Of a stretch of DNA of 28,446 bases, positions 22,227 to 28,321 are shown piece after piece; positions within the stretch are counted from its first letter, which is position 1, and each line of letters begins with the position of its first letter. Source of the stretch: VGLO01 sp964599285 (GTDB taxonomy: Bacteria; Patescibacteriota; Minisyncoccia; Minisyncoccales; Staskawiczbacteraceae). The notes below the pieces were generated by a model. The model was given only the letters and a program-made list of their open reading frames with translations. It did no database searches and was not told the DNA's origin. The position numbers and the translations under genes were made by a program. The stretch is taken from positions 1-28,446 of the forward strand of contig CAZREI010000013.1 of assembly GCA_964599285.1 (NCBI GenBank). Direction: 5' to 3'.

Positions 22227-23921
22227 TTACATTTTGACCAGCACGGGGATTCCCAACAGCCACAGCCCATTTTTCATGATAATAGAAAAGGCCTGGGCCA
22301 AGGCAATTTTGTAGGGAGAAGACTTGTCGCTTGCATCAACAATTTTATGCTCTGCGTAATAATGGTTAAAGGCCGCGGCCAGCTGGGTCAAGTACAGTGT
22401 AATGTAATGGGGCTCCAATTGGTTGCCAGATTTTTCAATTACTTCCGGAAACCGCATCATCAACTTTTCCAGTTCGCTCACGTTAGCATTGGCATCCATT
22501 TTTTCCTTAGGATTTGCTTTGATACTTTCTGCTTTTGCCTTTTCTAAAACCGAAAGCGCCCGCGCCAAAGAATACTGCAAATACGGCCCCGAGTCGCCTT
22601 CAAAAGCAATGGATTTTTCAAAATCGTACACAATATCGCTGCCAATGGATTGCTTTAAAATGGAATATTTTAACGCGCCAACGGCAACTTTTTGCGTAAT
22701 CTCGCTTTTTTCTTTTTCTTGCAATTCCCGATCGGTAATTTTTTCTTTTACTAATTTTTCAACTTCGCCAAGCAAAAATTCAAACGTAACGACTTTGCCC
22801 GTTCGCGACGACATTTTTCCCTCGGGTAAGCGCATCATTCCGTGTCCAATGTGTTTGGTTTTTTGGGCCAATTCAGGAAAAATTTGTGACATTGCAGAAA
22901 GTAAAACTTTGAAGTAATCGTTGATTTCATTTCCGGTAATAACTACCGACTGATCGTAAGCATATTTTTTATACTTAACTTTCGCCAGCCCTAATTCTTT
23001 GGCCTCATACGTTGGCAATCCTTCCGCGTTGATAAAAACCCTAGTGTGAAGGCCAACTTTTTCGCCCTTAAAAATAATCGCCCCGTTTTCTCCTGTTTCA
23101 AAAATGTTTCCCGTATTTTCTTGGACAATTTTTTTGCCAACATCCGCCACTTCGCTTTCAAAAAAATAGTAATCAAACGCAGTTCCTAATTTTTTATAAA
23201 CAGTTTCAAAATATGATAAACTCCATTTTTTGCCATCATCATATAGGTTATTAATTGCCTTGTCGCTTCTTTCAAAAATCTTTTTGTTTAACGCAGTGAT
23301 TGCTTCCTTTGCGCCGGGATCTTGGTCATATTTTTGAGTGCCAAATACATACGCATTTTGCCAAGACAAATCGGCATTTTGCATTTTGCCCCAGATCGCT
23401 TTGGCAATGCCAAGCCCCACATCGCTTTGATAGCAGGCTCTTTTTATTTTGGCTCCATTAAATTCTAAAATCCTGGAAATAGATTCGCCAATGGCATTGC
23501 TCATCAAGTGGCCAATGTGGAATTCTTTTAAAATATTCGGGTCGGTGTACTCAACAATGGCTTTCTGGCTTTTGAGCGCCTGATTTTCTCCAAAGCTATC
23601 TTTTTCTTTTAAAACTTTTTTTACATTTTCCTGGAACAGCGCGTCCTCAATGAAAAAATTAATGAACCCGCCAACTGCTTGAACTTTTCTAATATGTTTT
23701 TTATCAACCAATCCCGCGATTTCCTGTGCAATTTCAGCCGGATTTTTCTTCAGCTTTTTTGCCAGATCAAAAGCAACATTACTTGCATAATCCCCGTGTG
23801 CCGCGTCTTTGGGAGCTTCCACCAAAACCTCCATACCATAATTTTCGCGATCGCGAAAATTATGGTATTGCTCATCTATCGCTTTTCCCAGTGCCTTTTG
23901 TATTTTTTCTTTTACGGTCAT
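22227..23921 (-). CDS. argS: Arginyl-tRNA synthetase
   Basis: Class I synthetase of 564 aa charging tRNA-Arg (one such tRNA, anticodon UCU, is at 28158). Motifs: N-terminal additional domain with APKDAAHGDYASNVAFDLAK, the catalytic VEYTDPNILKEFHIGHLMSN with HIGH intact, GMMRLPEGKMSSRTGKVV (KMSS form), and the C-terminal DALR helices (FEGDSGPYLQYSLARALSVL, LTQLAAAFNHYYAEHKI). The start at 23921 (MTVKEKIQKALG) overlaps the pyrH stop as ATGA; the longer frame from 24032 would read through the end of pyrH. A perfect 36-bp palindrome encodes 12 residues (about 18-29, containing HNFRDRENYG) near the N-terminus. Confidence 0.96.
   Translation of the reverse strand: MTVKEKIQKALGKAIDEQYHNFRDRENYGMEVLVEAPKDAAHGDYASNVAFDLAKKLKKNPAEIAQEIAGLVDKKHIRKVQAVGGFINFFIEDALFQENVKKVLKEKDSFGENQALKSQKAIVEYTDPNILKEFHIGHLMSNAIGESISRILEFNGAKIKRACYQSDVGLGIAKAIWGKMQNADLSWQNAYVFGTQKYDQDPGAKEAITALNKKIFERSDKAINNLYDDGKKWSLSYFETVYKKLGTAFDYYFFESEVADVGKKIVQENTGNIFETGENGAIIFKGEKVGLHTRVFINAEGLPTYEAKELGLAKVKYKKYAYDQSVVITGNEINDYFKVLLSAMSQIFPELAQKTKHIGHGMMRLPEGKMSSRTGKVVTFEFLLGEVEKLVKEKITDRELQEKEKSEITQKVAVGALKYSILKQSIGSDIVYDFEKSIAFEGDSGPYLQYSLARALSVLEKAKAESIKANPKEKMDANANVSELEKLMMRFPEVIEKSGNQLEPHYITLYLTQLAAAFNHYYAEHKIVDASDKSSPYKIALAQAFSIIMKNGLWLLGIPVLVKM
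23833..23868. repeat. Perfect 36-bp palindrome inside argS
   Basis: ATACCATAATTTTCGCGA followed by its exact complement, centred on TCGCGA at 23850/23851, with no loop. It encodes 12 codons of ArgRS. Read on either strand it gives the same peptide, HNFRDRENYG. It lies in the variable N-terminal linker before the conserved EVLVEAPKDAAHGDYA block, as expected for a tolerated insertion. Confidence 0.93.
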
Positions 23922-24595
23922 TGAATGGTAGTTCCCAAAAATGGCTTTTGGTGCAAAAAATCTTCCAACCTTTCCAAGTGCTTGCCATTGATCATCGCCA
24001 CTTTTATCTTTAAAATTTCGGCCATTTTGCAAGCGCGCGGATCAAAAGGCATGGACAACCCCGGCGTCCAGGTACCTGGCACCAGCTTTCTAAAATCCTT
24101 CCAGGTCAATTCCTTCAATGGCGTAGCATTGGGAAATTTTTGAGGGTTTTTGTCGTAAACGTAATCAATGTTGGTCAGGTTAATGATGGTTTTAATTCCC
24201 ATGTTTTTGGCAAACACTACCGCGCAATAATCCGTTGACCAGCCCGGTTTCCAGCCGCCAAAAATAGCGATGTCCCGACGCGAATTTACTTTTTTGGTGG
24301 GATCAGTAAGCACGTTGTCAAAACACATCTTATCAAACAATTGGACAACTACGCGCGCGTTCAGCCGCGACACATCAATGCCTATTAAGTCCCTGTCTTT
24401 GTTGTCAGCCCCAAATTCCAGCAGCGCTTTTTGGTAATTTCGGCAAATTTTTCCGCCGCCGACGAAAATAAAAAACCTTTTTTGGCCAAGATATTTTTTG
24501 ACCGAATGGCGGAAGTTTTTTAAAAATCCAGTATCAATATCGCCGGGTGCCACCAACGACCCTCCCAGGGAAATGATGATGCTTTCTTTGATCAT
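23918..24595 (-). CDS. pyrH: UMP kinase, archaeal/spirochete-like type
   Basis: Amino-acid-kinase-fold enzyme phosphorylating UMP to UDP, 225 aa. Motifs: IIISLGGSLVAPGDID (P-loop-like glycines), FVGGGKICRNYQ, DVSRLNARVV, IFGGWKPGWSTDYCAVVFA, INLTNIDYVYDKNP and TPGLSMPFDPRACKMAE. The GGWKPGxSTD motif and the short length match the archaeal-type subfamily (TIGR02076-like) rather than the E. coli PyrH type. Its stop overlaps the argS start (ATGA), so the two are coupled. The ATG directly abuts a 126-bp intergenic repeat that carries the upstream sequences. Confidence 0.9.
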   Translation of the reverse strand: MIKESIIISLGGSLVAPGDIDTGFLKNFRHSVKKYLGQKRFFIFVGGGKICRNYQKALLEFGADNKDRDLIGIDVSRLNARVVVQLFDKMCFDNVLTDPTKKVNSRRDIAIFGGWKPGWSTDYCAVVFAKNMGIKTIINLTNIDYVYDKNPQKFPNATPLKELTWKDFRKLVPGTWTPGLSMPFDPRACKMAEILKIKVAMINGKHLERLEDFLHQKPFLGTTIQ

Positions 24596-24721
24596 GATAG
24601 TTTTTGGTTTTAGGTTCCGGCCGCGCCGCCAAAAGGCGGCGCGGCCTGTTAGTTTAAGTTTTTTGGTTTTTAGTTAACAAGAAACTATCTAACTAAAACT
24701 TTCAACTATCAACTAATAACT
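24596..24721. repeat. Intergenic repeat (GATAGTTTTTGGTTTTAGG family), copy 2
   Basis: Left end GATAGTTTTTGGTTTTAGGTTCC and right end AACTATCAACTAATAACT match 9905-10025. The centre holds a strong hairpin GGCCGCGCCGCC, AAAA, GGCGGCGCGGCC (about 24619-24646) in place of the shorter GC centre of copy 1. It lies immediately upstream of the pyrH start. Confidence 0.88.
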
Positions 24722-24790
24722 GTGTATAGTTTATCATAAAAACTCCAAAAAATACAGTCGATTATGTGAAATTTGTGCCAAATATAAGAA

Positions 24791-24820
24791 TTGCAAAAAC
24801 CTTTCGTCTTTACATATACA
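24791..24820 (+). promoter_or_regulatory. Candidate promoter of the KGG-repeat gene
   Basis: TTGCAA (24791-24796), 18-bp spacer, TATACA (24815-24820), 37 bp before the first ATG. A moderate match. The surrounding 24722-24857 is A/T-rich and holds no gene that I can see. Confidence 0.4.
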
Positions 24821-24857
24821 AAGGTCTCTTTTTATCAAAATTAATTTACTAGAAATT

Positions 24858-25106
24858 ATGAAATCATCAAAACGAGGATTTGCGGCAATGAGCAAGAATC
24901 TGCAACGAGAAATAGCCAGCAAAGGCGGCAGGGCGGCCCATCAGTCAGGAAACGCCCATGAATTTACGCCCGAAGAAGCCCGGCAAGCCGGTCATAAGGG
25001 AGGCATAGAAGCTCACAGGCGAGGCACAGCCCATGAATGGAATTCAAGAGAAGCAAGAATGGCTGGACGCGAAGGTGGCAGGGCAGCTCACGAGGTAAGA
25101 GGGTAG
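24858..25106 (+). CDS. KGG-motif stress-type protein (GsiB/YciG-like)
   Basis: 82-aa, very hydrophilic, Gly/Ala/Arg/His-rich protein made of two and a half repeats of about 25 residues: KGG..AAH..GNAHEF..EEARQAGH, KGG..AH..GTAHEW..REARMAGR, EGGRAAH. The KGG motif and repeat length match the stress-induced GsiB/YciG/YmdF family, thought to behave like hydrophilic LEA-type protectants or DNA-associated proteins. The unusual conserved AHE(F/W) in each repeat is visible. An alternative start at M11 (24888) has GAGGA nine bases upstream and may be the true one. It is a monocistronic plus-strand gene facing a minus-strand unit; both end in the hairpin-rich region 25130-25271. Confidence 0.85.
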   Translation: MKSSKRGFAAMSKNLQREIASKGGRAAHQSGNAHEFTPEEARQAGHKGGIEAHRRGTAHEWNSREARMAGREGGRAAHEVRG

Positions 25107-25139
25107 CGCAGTTAGGCATGCAAATACGAACGCCGCCCA

Positions 25140-25175
25140 TTTTGCAATAACTGACGTACGTCAGTTATTGCAAAA
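25140..25175. repeat. Perfect 36-bp palindrome, copy 2
   Basis: The same TTTGCAATAACTGACGT core and complement as at 5296-5331: 34 identical bases, with only the outermost pair swapped (T/A instead of A/T). It lies 33 bp after the KGG gene stop. Both copies sit next to a terminator hairpin at a transcript end. Confidence 0.93.
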
Positions 25176-25224
25176 AAGTGCGTACACTTTTTCAGCGGTC
25201 GTTGAAAATGTGTACGCACTTTTT
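25173..25224 (+). terminator. Long hairpin after the KGG gene
   Basis: Arms AAAAAGTGCGTACAC (25173-25187) and GTGTACGCACTTTTT (25210-25224) are perfect. After one T/T mismatch the stem continues with TTTTCA/TGAAAA. The 3' arm ends in a T-run, so it can terminate plus-strand transcripts, and the mirror A-run allows the reverse. Confidence 0.7.
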
Positions 25225-25239
25225 GAAAAATTTTTATCG

Positions 25240-25271
25240 AAAAAAAGGCCGCGCATCTTCTGATGGGCGGC
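25240..25271 (-). terminator. Rho-independent terminator of the 25280-27.6 kb unit
   Basis: GCCGCCCATC/GATGCGCGGC stem (25271-25262 and 25257-25248 on the minus strand, one mismatch) with a 4-nt loop, followed by seven T residues (25246-25240). Its distal arm, ATGGGCGGC, is also complementary to GCCGCCCAT at 25132-25140, on the other side of the palindromes. Confidence 0.82.
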
Positions 25272-25279
25272 TTAAGCGG

Positions 25280-25474
25280 TTATCGCGAAGCGGGTTGTAG
25301 CGTTAGGGCAGCTCGCTTAGCTTGGCAAACCTGCTTGCTACATGTGGCAGCATAGCGAACTTTGTCTTCCAATGCTTTGGGTAACTCTCGTTCCCAATCC
25401 GACCATCGATTTTCTATGCGGTACTTAAAGTACCAACAAAAACTGCATTGCAATGGGCCGTCTGATTGATCCAT
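25280..25474 (-). CDS. Small hypothetical protein with Cys pairs
   Basis: 64-aa protein from the ATG at 25474 (MDQSDGPLQCSFCWYF), chosen because GGAGG lies five bases upstream; starts at 25486 and 25552 are possible but worse. Two Cys pairs, CSFC near the N-terminus and CSKQVC near the C-terminus, could bind zinc, with a Trp/Tyr-rich segment between (WYFKYRIENRWSDWERELP). The family is not recognised. It is the last gene before the terminator and follows another small gene by 35 bp. Ribosome site and codon style resemble the csrA genes more than the surrounding synthetases. A hairpin CCAC/GTGG places GGA in its loop at the ribosome site. Confidence 0.6.
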   Translation of the reverse strand: MDQSDGPLQCSFCWYFKYRIENRWSDWERELPKALEDKVRYAATCSKQVCQAKRAALTLQPASR

Positions 25475-25509
25475 GGCCACCTCCATACGTGGGAGAGGAA
25501 AGAAAAAGG

Positions 25510-25866
25510 TTATTTTTTGGTGCGCGAGGCTTTTGCCAACGCGGTCTGACATTCTTTATCGGCACGCCTGCGAACTTTCGGATCAGTTTCGTACTCGTCC
25601 AATACTTGTTCTACGGATCGCGTTGCTTCTTCCAATTTTTGCTTGTAGGGGGTACGAAGATCCTTTTCAGCCTCACTTCTCTCGCCAAGAGTCATGCCTA
25701 AGAGATATTTTTGAAAATCCCTTCGCGACATTGGTTTGTGTGATTTCAAAAAGGAATCCCGATTTTTCTTACCACGAATTAGTTTAAGAATGCCCTTCTC
25801 GCTCTCTCGCATAAAAAGCAGATAGCACTCATACAAATCGTCAGGCATCGCCAGCTTCTTGGCCAT
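25510..25866 (-). CDS. Hypothetical charged helical protein
   Basis: 118-aa, strongly charged, predicted mostly helical protein (MAKKLAMPDDLYECYLLF, then RDFQKYLLGM and EAEKDLRTPYKQKLEEATRSVEQVLDEYETD). The start at 25866 is chosen for its upstream AAGGA; the longer frame from 25938 would run into tRNA-Gly. There is no membrane segment or known motif. It sits between tRNA-Gly and the Cys-pair gene in one apparent transcript. The family is not recognised. Confidence 0.65.
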   Translation of the reverse strand: MAKKLAMPDDLYECYLLFMRESEKGILKLIRGKKNRDSFLKSHKPMSRRDFQKYLLGMTLGERSEAEKDLRTPYKQKLEEATRSVEQVLDEYETDPKVRRRADKECQTALAKASRTKK

Positions 25867-25917
25867 GGTTTTGTTCCTTTCGGCAATCAGGTTGTAAAAG
25901 TGCGTAGCTCTTAACGG

Positions 25918-25988
25918 AGCGGGTAACGGGAATTGCACCCGTGATTAAACCTTGGAAGGGTTTCGTGTTGCTGCTACACCATACCCGC
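25918..25988 (-). tRNA. tRNA-Gly (UCC anticodon)
   Basis: Cloverleaf folds with acceptor GCGGGTA/TACCCGC, anticodon stem AAACC/GGTTT around loop CTTCCAA (anticodon TCC) and T-arm ACGGG-TGCAATT-CCCGT. Discriminator base is U, usual for bacterial tRNA-Gly. CCA is not encoded (the next bases are CCG). It begins 8 nt after the stop of the spermidine-synthase-like gene, so the two are probably on one transcript. Confidence 0.95.
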
Positions 25989-25996
25989 GAACGATC

Positions 25997-27544
25997 TTAA
26001 TAATGTGACTGCTCTAGCTCTTTGGCTATCAGGTAATCTACTGGCGCGAAGTTGTCGGTCAGGATTGGTTGGCTTGAAAGATTAAATTTACTGATGTCAA
26101 TTTGGCGGTTTGCCAGGCCGCTGATTATCGGATTTTTATCTTCTTTGATTTTTGGACTGGCAACATCCAGCTTGTCCATTCCATTGTAGCCAACAAAAAT
26201 AATGTTCTGGCCGGTGGCAAGGCTGGGCGAAACCACGGCAAAAAAGTAACTGTTGCCAAAAACGCTTTGAAACGTTTTTATTTCCGAAAGAAAAAAGGAA
26301 TCTTCTTTTAGCGACAGGTTGCCGATGACGTTGGCAATGAACACACCCTTATCGCTTAATCGGCTCTTGGCCAGCCTGAAAAATTCTTGGGTAGTCAGGT
26401 GCTCGGGCGTGGAATAAAACGACGAATAGGCGTCAGAAAATATCATATCATATTTTTTGCCAGAGTCCACTAAGAGCCGCCGTCCGTCTTCAACCATGTT
26501 ATGCAAACGCGAGTCGCTTGGCACGTTAAAATACTTTTGGTCAATGGCAAACAGCGATGGCTCTATTTCGGCAACGTCAATTTGCGCGTTGGGCAACTCA
26601 TGCAAAAGAGCTTTGGGCACTGAATAGGCTCCCCCGCCAATAGCTAGCACTTGGCGGATATTGGGATTGAATAGCTGGTAGAGGGCGTAGTATTTGGTGT
26701 ACTCGTAGGCAAGCTGGTCGGAATGTAAAAACTCGGCTGCCGAGGAATTGCGATCTTGCAATAAAAATCGGGCTGGCTGGTGATTGTAGGTTCCATCGTA
26801 AATGACGATTTTTTGGTAAAGGCCGTCGCGGTTGTAAACCACAAACTTTGGGTAGAGGGCATCAAGGGACCCTGAAAGATAGTGGGCAAACCAAAATGAA
26901 ACAATCAGCAAAATACCGGCCAGCGCCACTGCCATGGATCGGGGCATGGGAACCATTGCCACCAATCCCAGCACGCAAAGCAACAACCCTGCGCCAATCA
27001 TAATAGCGTTGATGCCCACATGGGGAATTAAAAAAAATCCAGCGCCGAGGCTCCCAAAAATACTGCCCAGCGTTGACCAGAAAAAAACTTGGCCGGACAC
27101 GGTGCCGATGCCAAGGTCCTTTTGACGCATCGCCTGGATTTTTATGGCAAAGGGCGAAAGCATGCCTAAAAAAAAGTTTTGCGCAAAAAAGAGCAGGATG
27201 GCCGCGATAATCGGACCTTCAACAATAGAAAGCCGGTAGCCAAACAAGGTTAAAAAAATAATTCCAACAATGTGCAAAAAAATAACACAAACTCCGGACG
27301 CGGCAATGATGCCAAAAAATACTTTTTCTTGCGGGTGTTGGTCAGCCAGTTTGCCGCCAACGTAGTATCCCAAGCTCAAAGCCGCTAGTACCACGCTGAT
27401 GACGCTGGAAATGGAAAATATCGTGTTGCCAAAGTAAGGAGACAAAATGCGAGTTGCCGTGATTTCAATAATCAAAACGCAAGCTCCCGTGATGAAGACA
27501 AAAAAAGGAATGGTGGATTTTTTGAGAAAAGTTTGGTAATTCAA
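25997..27544 (-). CDS. Membrane-fused spermidine-synthase-like protein
   Basis: 515 aa in two parts. Residues about 1-230 contain seven or eight membrane helices (starting PFFVFITGACVLIIEITATRIL, with SLGYYVGGKLADQ and FFLGMLSPFAIK). Residues about 240-500 form a SpeE-like Rossmann domain: VLAIGGGAYSVPKALL (SAM/dcSAM-binding glycines), IDVAEIEPSLFAI (acidic ribose contact), VEDGRRLL and YDMIFSDAYSSFYSTPEHLT. This matches the fused MFS/spermidine-synthase family common in bacteria. Such fusions often lack proof of polyamine synthase activity; they may modify another substrate at the membrane. It lies 13 nt after tRNA-Pro and 8 nt before tRNA-Gly on the same strand. Confidence 0.88.
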   Translation of the reverse strand: MNYQTFLKKSTIPFFVFITGACVLIIEITATRILSPYFGNTIFSISSVISVVLAALSLGYYVGGKLADQHPQEKVFFGIIAASGVCVIFLHIVGIIFLTLFGYRLSIVEGPIIAAILLFFAQNFFLGMLSPFAIKIQAMRQKDLGIGTVSGQVFFWSTLGSIFGSLGAGFFLIPHVGINAIMIGAGLLLCVLGLVAMVPMPRSMAVALAGILLIVSFWFAHYLSGSLDALYPKFVVYNRDGLYQKIVIYDGTYNHQPARFLLQDRNSSAAEFLHSDQLAYEYTKYYALYQLFNPNIRQVLAIGGGAYSVPKALLHELPNAQIDVAEIEPSLFAIDQKYFNVPSDSRLHNMVEDGRRLLVDSGKKYDMIFSDAYSSFYSTPEHLTTQEFFRLAKSRLSDKGVFIANVIGNLSLKEDSFFLSEIKTFQSVFGNSYFFAVVSPSLATGQNIIFVGYNGMDKLDVASPKIKEDKNPIISGLANRQIDISKFNLSSQPILTDNFAPVDYLIAKELEQSHY

Positions 27545-27557
27545 AAGATTTGTTTGA

Positions 27558-27631
27558 TGGTCGGGGTACTCGGATTCGAACCGAGATTAAGTCGTCCCAA
27601 ACGACTCGTGCTGCCGTTACACTATACCCCG
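27558..27631 (-). tRNA. tRNA-Pro (UGG anticodon), CCA encoded
   Basis: Acceptor CGGGGTA/TACCCCG with the C1:G72 pair typical of bacterial tRNA-Pro. Anticodon stem AGTCG/CGACT encloses TTTGGGA (anticodon TGG); T-arm CTCGG-TTCGAAT-CCGAG. Discriminator A is followed by an encoded CCA (27560-27558). It starts 7 nt after the HNH gene stop. Confidence 0.96.
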
Positions 27632-27638
27632 AAATGAA

Positions 27639-28016
27639 TCAACTGCCATGTTTCCAAATTTTCCCATAATGCACTATTCTGTGACAATTCGCACAAATAA
27701 CTACGCATTTTTCAATTTCTTTTTTAACTCTTTCGATTCCGAAATGGTTGTAGCGAGCCGTGCCAATTGAAAATTCCTTATCATCAGATGTGTGATGAAA
27801 ATCTAGAACTCGATGATCTGTAATACCGCATTTTATACATCCATGCTTTATCTTATAGCCATCCAATATTTTTTGGTATTTTTCTATAAGTAATTTTTTA
27901 GTTTTCCCATAACAAAATCGGCACTTGAGGCGTCTATAAATCTTTTTAGGTGTCGAAAGGGCAACGCCAAAATCTGATTCAGAATAGTGTTTGTTACAGT
28001 ATTTGCATAACTTCAT
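27639..28016 (-). CDS. HNH-type zinc protein, probable endonuclease
   Basis: 125-aa protein from the ATG at 28016. Two zinc sites are visible: C4xxC7 with C32xxC35 in the N-terminal half, and C60xxC63 with C108xxC111 in the HNH half. The catalytic-type stretch is LDFHHTSDDKEFSIG (H74, H75), then EKCVVICANCHRIVHY (N110, H112, H116). That order matches the short HNH proteins of phages and mobile DNA. The DNA is more A/T-rich than its neighbours, and the gene lies between tRNA-Pro and the tRNA-Arg/His pair, both hints of transfer. The longer frame from 28100 would add a hydrophobic segment lying upstream of the predicted promoter. It could be a homing-type nuclease or a defence component; the target is unknown. 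Confidence 0.8.
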   Translation of the reverse strand: MKLCKYCNKHYSESDFGVALSTPKKIYRRLKCRFCYGKTKKLLIEKYQKILDGYKIKHGCIKCGITDHRVLDFHHTSDDKEFSIGTARYNHFGIERVKKEIEKCVVICANCHRIVHYGKIWKHGS

Positions 28017-28022
28017 TAATTC

Positions 28023-28051
28023 ATTATAATATCTTTGGGAGCAACAAACAA
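28023..28051 (-). promoter_or_regulatory. Promoter of the HNH-tRNA-Pro unit
   Basis: Minus-strand TTGTTT (28051-28046), 17-bp spacer, perfect TATAAT (28028-28023). The ATG at 28016 begins seven bases after the -10, so the mRNA would be leaderless. It may drive HNH, tRNA-Pro, the SpeE-like gene, tRNA-Gly and both small genes down to the terminator at 25240. Confidence 0.6.
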
Positions 28052-28117
28052 GGTTCAAAATAACCAGAATATCGACATAAAATAAAGTTGTATGAATCAT
28101 AGCTTACAAAGCTCTCC

Positions 28118-28146
28118 TTGTCAAAGGTTAAAAATTGTGATAGGAT
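28118..28146 (+). promoter_or_regulatory. Promoter of tRNA-Arg/tRNA-His
   Basis: TTGTCA (28118-28123), 17-bp spacer, TAGGAT (28141-28146), 11 bp before the tRNA-Arg 5' end. Good match and spacing. Confidence 0.7.
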
Positions 28147-28157
28147 TTTAATCGTGC

Positions 28158-28229
28158 GTCCCCGTAGTTCAATGGATAGAACACCAACCTTCTAAGTTGG
28201 ATATATAGGTCCGATTCCTATCGGGGACA
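28158..28229 (+). tRNA. tRNA-Arg (UCU anticodon)
   Basis: Acceptor GTCCCCG/CGGGGAC, D-arm GTTC...GAAC, anticodon stem CCAAC/GTTGG around CTTCTAA (anticodon TCT), T-arm TAGG...CCTA. Discriminator A; CCA not encoded (CAG follows). It is 12 nt upstream of tRNA-His on the same strand. It reads AGA, a substrate of the ArgRS encoded at 22227-23921. Confidence 0.95.
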
Positions 28230-28241
28230 CAGGCAAAGCAT

Positions 28242-28318
28242 GGCGGTCGTAGTGTAGTGGCCTAGCACAACGCTCTGTGGCAGCGTTAGCGGGAGTTCGA
28301 ATCTCCTCGGTCGCCCCA
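28242..28318 (+). tRNA. tRNA-His (GUG anticodon), CCA encoded
   Basis: Carries the extra G-1 (28242) opposite C73, the identity element of tRNA-His. Acceptor GCGGTCG/CGGTCGC has two G-U pairs; anticodon stem ACGCT/AGCGT encloses CTGTGGC (anticodon GTG). CCA is encoded at 28316-28318. Confidence 0.95.
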
Positions 28319-28321
28319 ATA

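Noticed and set aside
23922..24032. Longer ArgRS start at 24032
   Set aside because: The extra 37 residues overlap the pyrH C-terminus out of frame and resemble no ArgRS. The ATG at 23921 overlaps the pyrH stop as ATGA like other junctions here.
25867..25938. Longer start (25938) for the charged helical protein
   Set aside because: It would overlap the 3' end of tRNA-Gly; the ATG at 25866 has its own AAGGA site.
28017..28100. N-terminal membrane segment on the HNH protein
   Set aside because: The 28 extra residues from 28100 lie across and upstream of the predicted promoter, and the zinc protein is complete from 28016.
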